Source: Pseudomonadota bacterium (GTDB lineage Bacteria; Desulfobacterota; Desulfarculia; Adiutricales; JAGVGV01). Taken from it: 51,345 nucleotides of DNA. The stretch lies in contig JAHJTB010000224.1 of the NCBI GenBank assembly GCA_018830135.1, forward strand, positions 1-51,345, given 5' to 3'. The notes below the pieces were generated by a model, which made no database searches, was not told the origin of the DNA, and saw only the letters and a list, made by a program, of their open reading frames with translations. The position numbers and the translations under genes are program-made. Of the stretch, positions 49,039-51,345 are shown one piece after another; position 1 is the first letter of the stretch; every line of letters begins with the position of its first letter.

Positions 49039-51345
49039 GTGTCGTGCGTGAGGGTGCGAAGTGGCGGAGAGGGGACCCATTGCATGCCTGACAAAGACCT
49101 TACGGAAATAGCAGCCGGACAAGCAGCGTCGGTTCCCGTACTGATCGAAGGAGAACGGGCCTACCTGCGATGCTTCGAACAGGCGCCGGTCGGAGCGGCC
49201 ATGGTGACGCTGGATTACCATTGGCTGAGGGTGAACGAAGAACTGTGCCGTTTGACAGGCTATTCCCGGGACGATCTATTATCCTTGAACTACAAAGACA
49301 TCACCCACCCCGATGAAGGACCGGAGGACCTGGAACGTCTGGAAGCCATGAAGCGAGGGGAAATCGATAACTTCCGGCGTCAGGCCCGATTCGTCCGCAA
49401 GGATGGAGGGGTCGTCTGGGTTCGGGTCGTCGTTCGGATGGTACGGGGCGACGCCGACAGCCCGCTGTATTTCCTGGCCTTTGTCGAAGACATAAACGAG
49501 TTGAAACAGGCCCTGGATTACATCAAGGAAAGCGAAAAGCGATATCGGCGGATTACCACGAACAATCCCGGTATCCTTTTCCAATATCTCCAGTCCATCG
49601 ACGGCGCGGTGATGATTACATTTATAAGCGAAGGGATTTCAGACCTCTTGGGGCTGGAGTCCCGGGAGGCCATGGACAGTCCGGGCCGGCTGCTTCGCAT
49701 GGTCCACCCCGAGGATCGGGAACGGGTCCGGCGTTTGATGCAGAAGACCCTGGAGGGTAAGGACGAATATGTCGAGGAGTGTCGGGTAAGAACGGAGGAC
49801 GGACGGGTCAGGTGGCTGCGTGTCGAGGGGCGGCCGTATGCCGAAGACGGCGGGGCCGTCCTCTGGCACGGAGTGGCTGTAGACGTCACGGATCGGAAGA
49901 TCGCGGAAGAAGGTCGAGCCCGGGAGGCGGAAATTAATTCGGCCATGGCCGAGCTGTCCAGGGAGTTGCTGCGGGTGGAGTCCATCCAGCATATTTCCGA
50001 GAGGGTCCTGGCCCAGGCCCTGAAGCTGACCGGCAGCCCGATCGGTTTCGTCGGCCTTGTAGAACCGGACCGGGAGGGCATGACCTTTGCGGCCGTATCC
50101 GAACCGGACTCCGGAACGGAGCGTCCGGCCTGGAGGGCCCTGGACGATCAGTTTCAGGAGTCGGGGGCCTGGCGTGCCGAACCTCCCGAACCGATAATAG
50201 ACAACAAGCCTGTCGCCCTTACGGCCAAAGTGTTCCAGGCCAGGAATTCAAGAGTGGTCGAGAGATTCATATCCACGCCCGCTTTGATCGACCAGGATCT
50301 TGTCGGCCAGATCGCCGTGGCCAACGCCGATCATAACTATACCGAACGGGATTTGACCTTGGTTGAAAAACTCGCCGACTATTTCGCCCTGGCCGTCAGG
50401 CATCACCGAGCGGTTTCCGAGTTGAGCCTGGCCAGGGAAAAGGCGGAGAAGGTTGCCCGGAACAGGGGGCTGTTTCTGGCCAACATGAGCCATGAAATCC
50501 GAACCCCCATGAATGCGATCATCGGTCTGACCGAGATTGTATTGGACTCAAAGCTCGATCCGGAACAGCGAGATCATCTCAATATCGTGAAGCTTTCGGC
50601 GGAATCCCTGTTGAGCCTGCTCAACGACATTCTGGATTTCTCCAAGATCGAGGCCGGCAAGCTGGAGTTCGAGACCCTGGCTTTCAGCCTGCGCGACAGC
50701 ATGGGGGACACCATGAAAACCCTGGCCCTGCGCGCTCATGAAAAGGGGCTGGAACTTGCCTGTCAGGTCGGCCAGGACGTACCCGACGGACTGATAGGCG
50801 ATCCCGGACGACTCAGACAGATCGTCCTGAATCTCGTGGGCAATGCCATCAAGTTTACGCACCGGGGGGAAGTGGTCGTCCGCATCCTGAACGATGAGTG
50901 CACTCGGGACTTGGTCAGGCTGCATCTGTCCATCCAGGATACCGGCATCGGAATACCACGGGAACTTCAAGAAATATTGTTTTCACCCTTTACGCAGGCT
51001 GTCGCGGCCGATGAGGGCCGGCCTGGAACCGGCCTCGGACTGTCGATTTCGTCACAACTGGTCAAAATGATGAACGGCCGTATCTGGCTGGAATCGGAAG
51101 TCGGACGGGGTACGACCTTTCATTTGATCGTGCCGTTCCAACGGCACCACGGCCCCCTGTCCCGTCCCGTCCCGATTTCGCTCGACAGACTGCAGCGGCT
51201 GCCCGTTCTGGTCGTGGACGACAACCGGACCAACCGACGAATCCTGGAAGAAATGCTTCTGAACAACCGGATGAGGCCGACCGCGGTGGAAAGCGCTCAA
51301 TCGGCCATGATGCATATGGCCGGGGCCATGGCTCGAGGCGAGTCA
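49039..51345 (+). CDS. PAS-PAS-GAF hybrid sensor histidine kinase, 3'-truncated by window edge
   Basis: The frame is open to the window end (769 codons). Domains in order: PAS near residues 45-160 (RVNEELCRLTGYSRDDLLSL; THPDEGPEDLERLE), a second PAS/PAC about 180-300 (GVAVDVTDRK), a GAF-like domain about 310-455 (LIDQDLVGQIAVAN), and the HisKA dimerisation helix with phospho-acceptor H485 in NMSHEIRTPMNAIIG. The ATPase N box IVLNLVGNAIKF and G boxes DTGIGIP and GTGLGLSIS follow. A receiver begins at LPVLVVDDNRTN and is cut off. No membrane segment is present, so it senses a cytosolic signal. GTG 49039 is chosen because AAGGAGGT lies 5 bases upstream; ATG 49084 is an alternative. Output partners lie outside the window. 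Confidence 0.93.
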   Translation, partial: MSCVRVRSGGEGTHCMPDKDLTEIAAGQAASVPVLIEGERAYLRCFEQAPVGAAMVTLDYHWLRVNEELCRLTGYSRDDLLSLNYKDITHPDEGPEDLERLEAMKRGEIDNFRRQARFVRKDGGVVWVRVVVRMVRGDADSPLYFLAFVEDINELKQALDYIKESEKRYRRITTNNPGILFQYLQSIDGAVMITFISEGISDLLGLESREAMDSPGRLLRMVHPEDRERVRRLMQKTLEGKDEYVEECRVRTEDGRVRWLRVEGRPYAEDGGAVLWHGVAVDVTDRKIAEEGRAREAEINSAMAELSRELLRVESIQHISERVLAQALKLTGSPIGFVGLVEPDREGMTFAAVSEPDSGTERPAWRALDDQFQESGAWRAEPPEPIIDNKPVALTAKVFQARNSRVVERFISTPALIDQDLVGQIAVANADHNYTERDLTLVEKLADYFALAVRHHRAVSELSLAREKAEKVARNRGLFLANMSHEIRTPMNAIIGLTEIVLDSKLDPEQRDHLNIVKLSAESLLSLLNDILDFSKIEAGKLEFETLAFSLRDSMGDTMKTLALRAHEKGLELACQVGQDVPDGLIGDPGRLRQIVLNLVGNAIKFTHRGEVVVRILNDECTRDLVRLHLSIQDTGIGIPRELQEILFSPFTQAVAADEGRPGTGLGLSISSQLVKMMNGRIWLESEVGRGTTFHLIVPFQRHHGPLSRPVPISLDRLQRLPVLVVDDNRTNRRILEEMLLNNRMRPTAVESAQSAMMHMAGAMARGES

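Overview
This 51.3 kb window looks like the chromosome of a GC-rich anaerobe of the former Deltaproteobacteria (Desulfobacterota). The pointers are a yqeY-mutS2-dnaG-rpoD run, HdrC/HdrB-type iron-sulfur proteins, a probable selenocysteine codon, an oxygen-sensitive (radical-SAM) sulfatase maturase and many Cys-rich Fe-S proteins. The lineage is inferred from gene content; no rRNA, tRNA, phage, insertion sequence or CRISPR array was seen. Both ends cut genes (mutY on the left, a hybrid histidine kinase on the right).

Layout. 1-5.4 kb: the mutY 3' end, a metallo-hydrolase/MFS pair, a gap with nested inverted repeats, and an AhpF-like glutaredoxin-type/thioredoxin reductase fusion. 5.4-13.9 kb: a tightly packed seven-gene minus-strand operon. 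It encodes an RsbW-like/GNAT protein, a HisC-family aminotransferase, a three-subunit molybdenum hydroxylase, an MFS carrier and a second GNAT protein; the first and last products look distantly related. 14-20.5 kb: the macromolecular-synthesis block yqeY-mutS2-dnaG-rpoD with a good sigma70 promoter and terminator. 20.8-24.6 kb: histidine genes split into divergent hisBA and (Cys-rich orphan)-hisH-hisF, with a large hairpin between them.

24.6-33.6 kb: a gamma-carbonic-anhydrase-like protein, a minus-strand Fe-S/nitrilase/nitroreductase group, a small membrane protein followed by an 871-aa secreted protein built from a duplicated unit of about 340 aa, an in-frame ArsR-ArsM fusion with its own operator, a 61-bp near-perfect palindrome, and a DUF2333-like membrane protein. 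33.8-35.2 kb: the most notable locus, an HdrC-HdrB (CCG-domain) iron-sulfur oxidoreductase whose frame is interrupted by UGA exactly where family members have the Cys of an ECGH motif, followed by a bacterial-type SECIS hairpin with GGU in its loop. 35.3-51.3 kb: an ABC-F ATPase, a QueG-related Fe-S protein, a methyltransferase, a MarR regulator, a possible 57-aa protein, a lone NDP-forming acyl-CoA synthetase alpha subunit, an AAA ATPase, a truncated copy of the palindrome, an MFS carrier, DUF2284 and DUF3124 genes, a Tat-exported Cys-type sulfatase with its maturase, and the histidine kinase.

All calls come from reading the sequence and from remembered family motifs; no database search was run.
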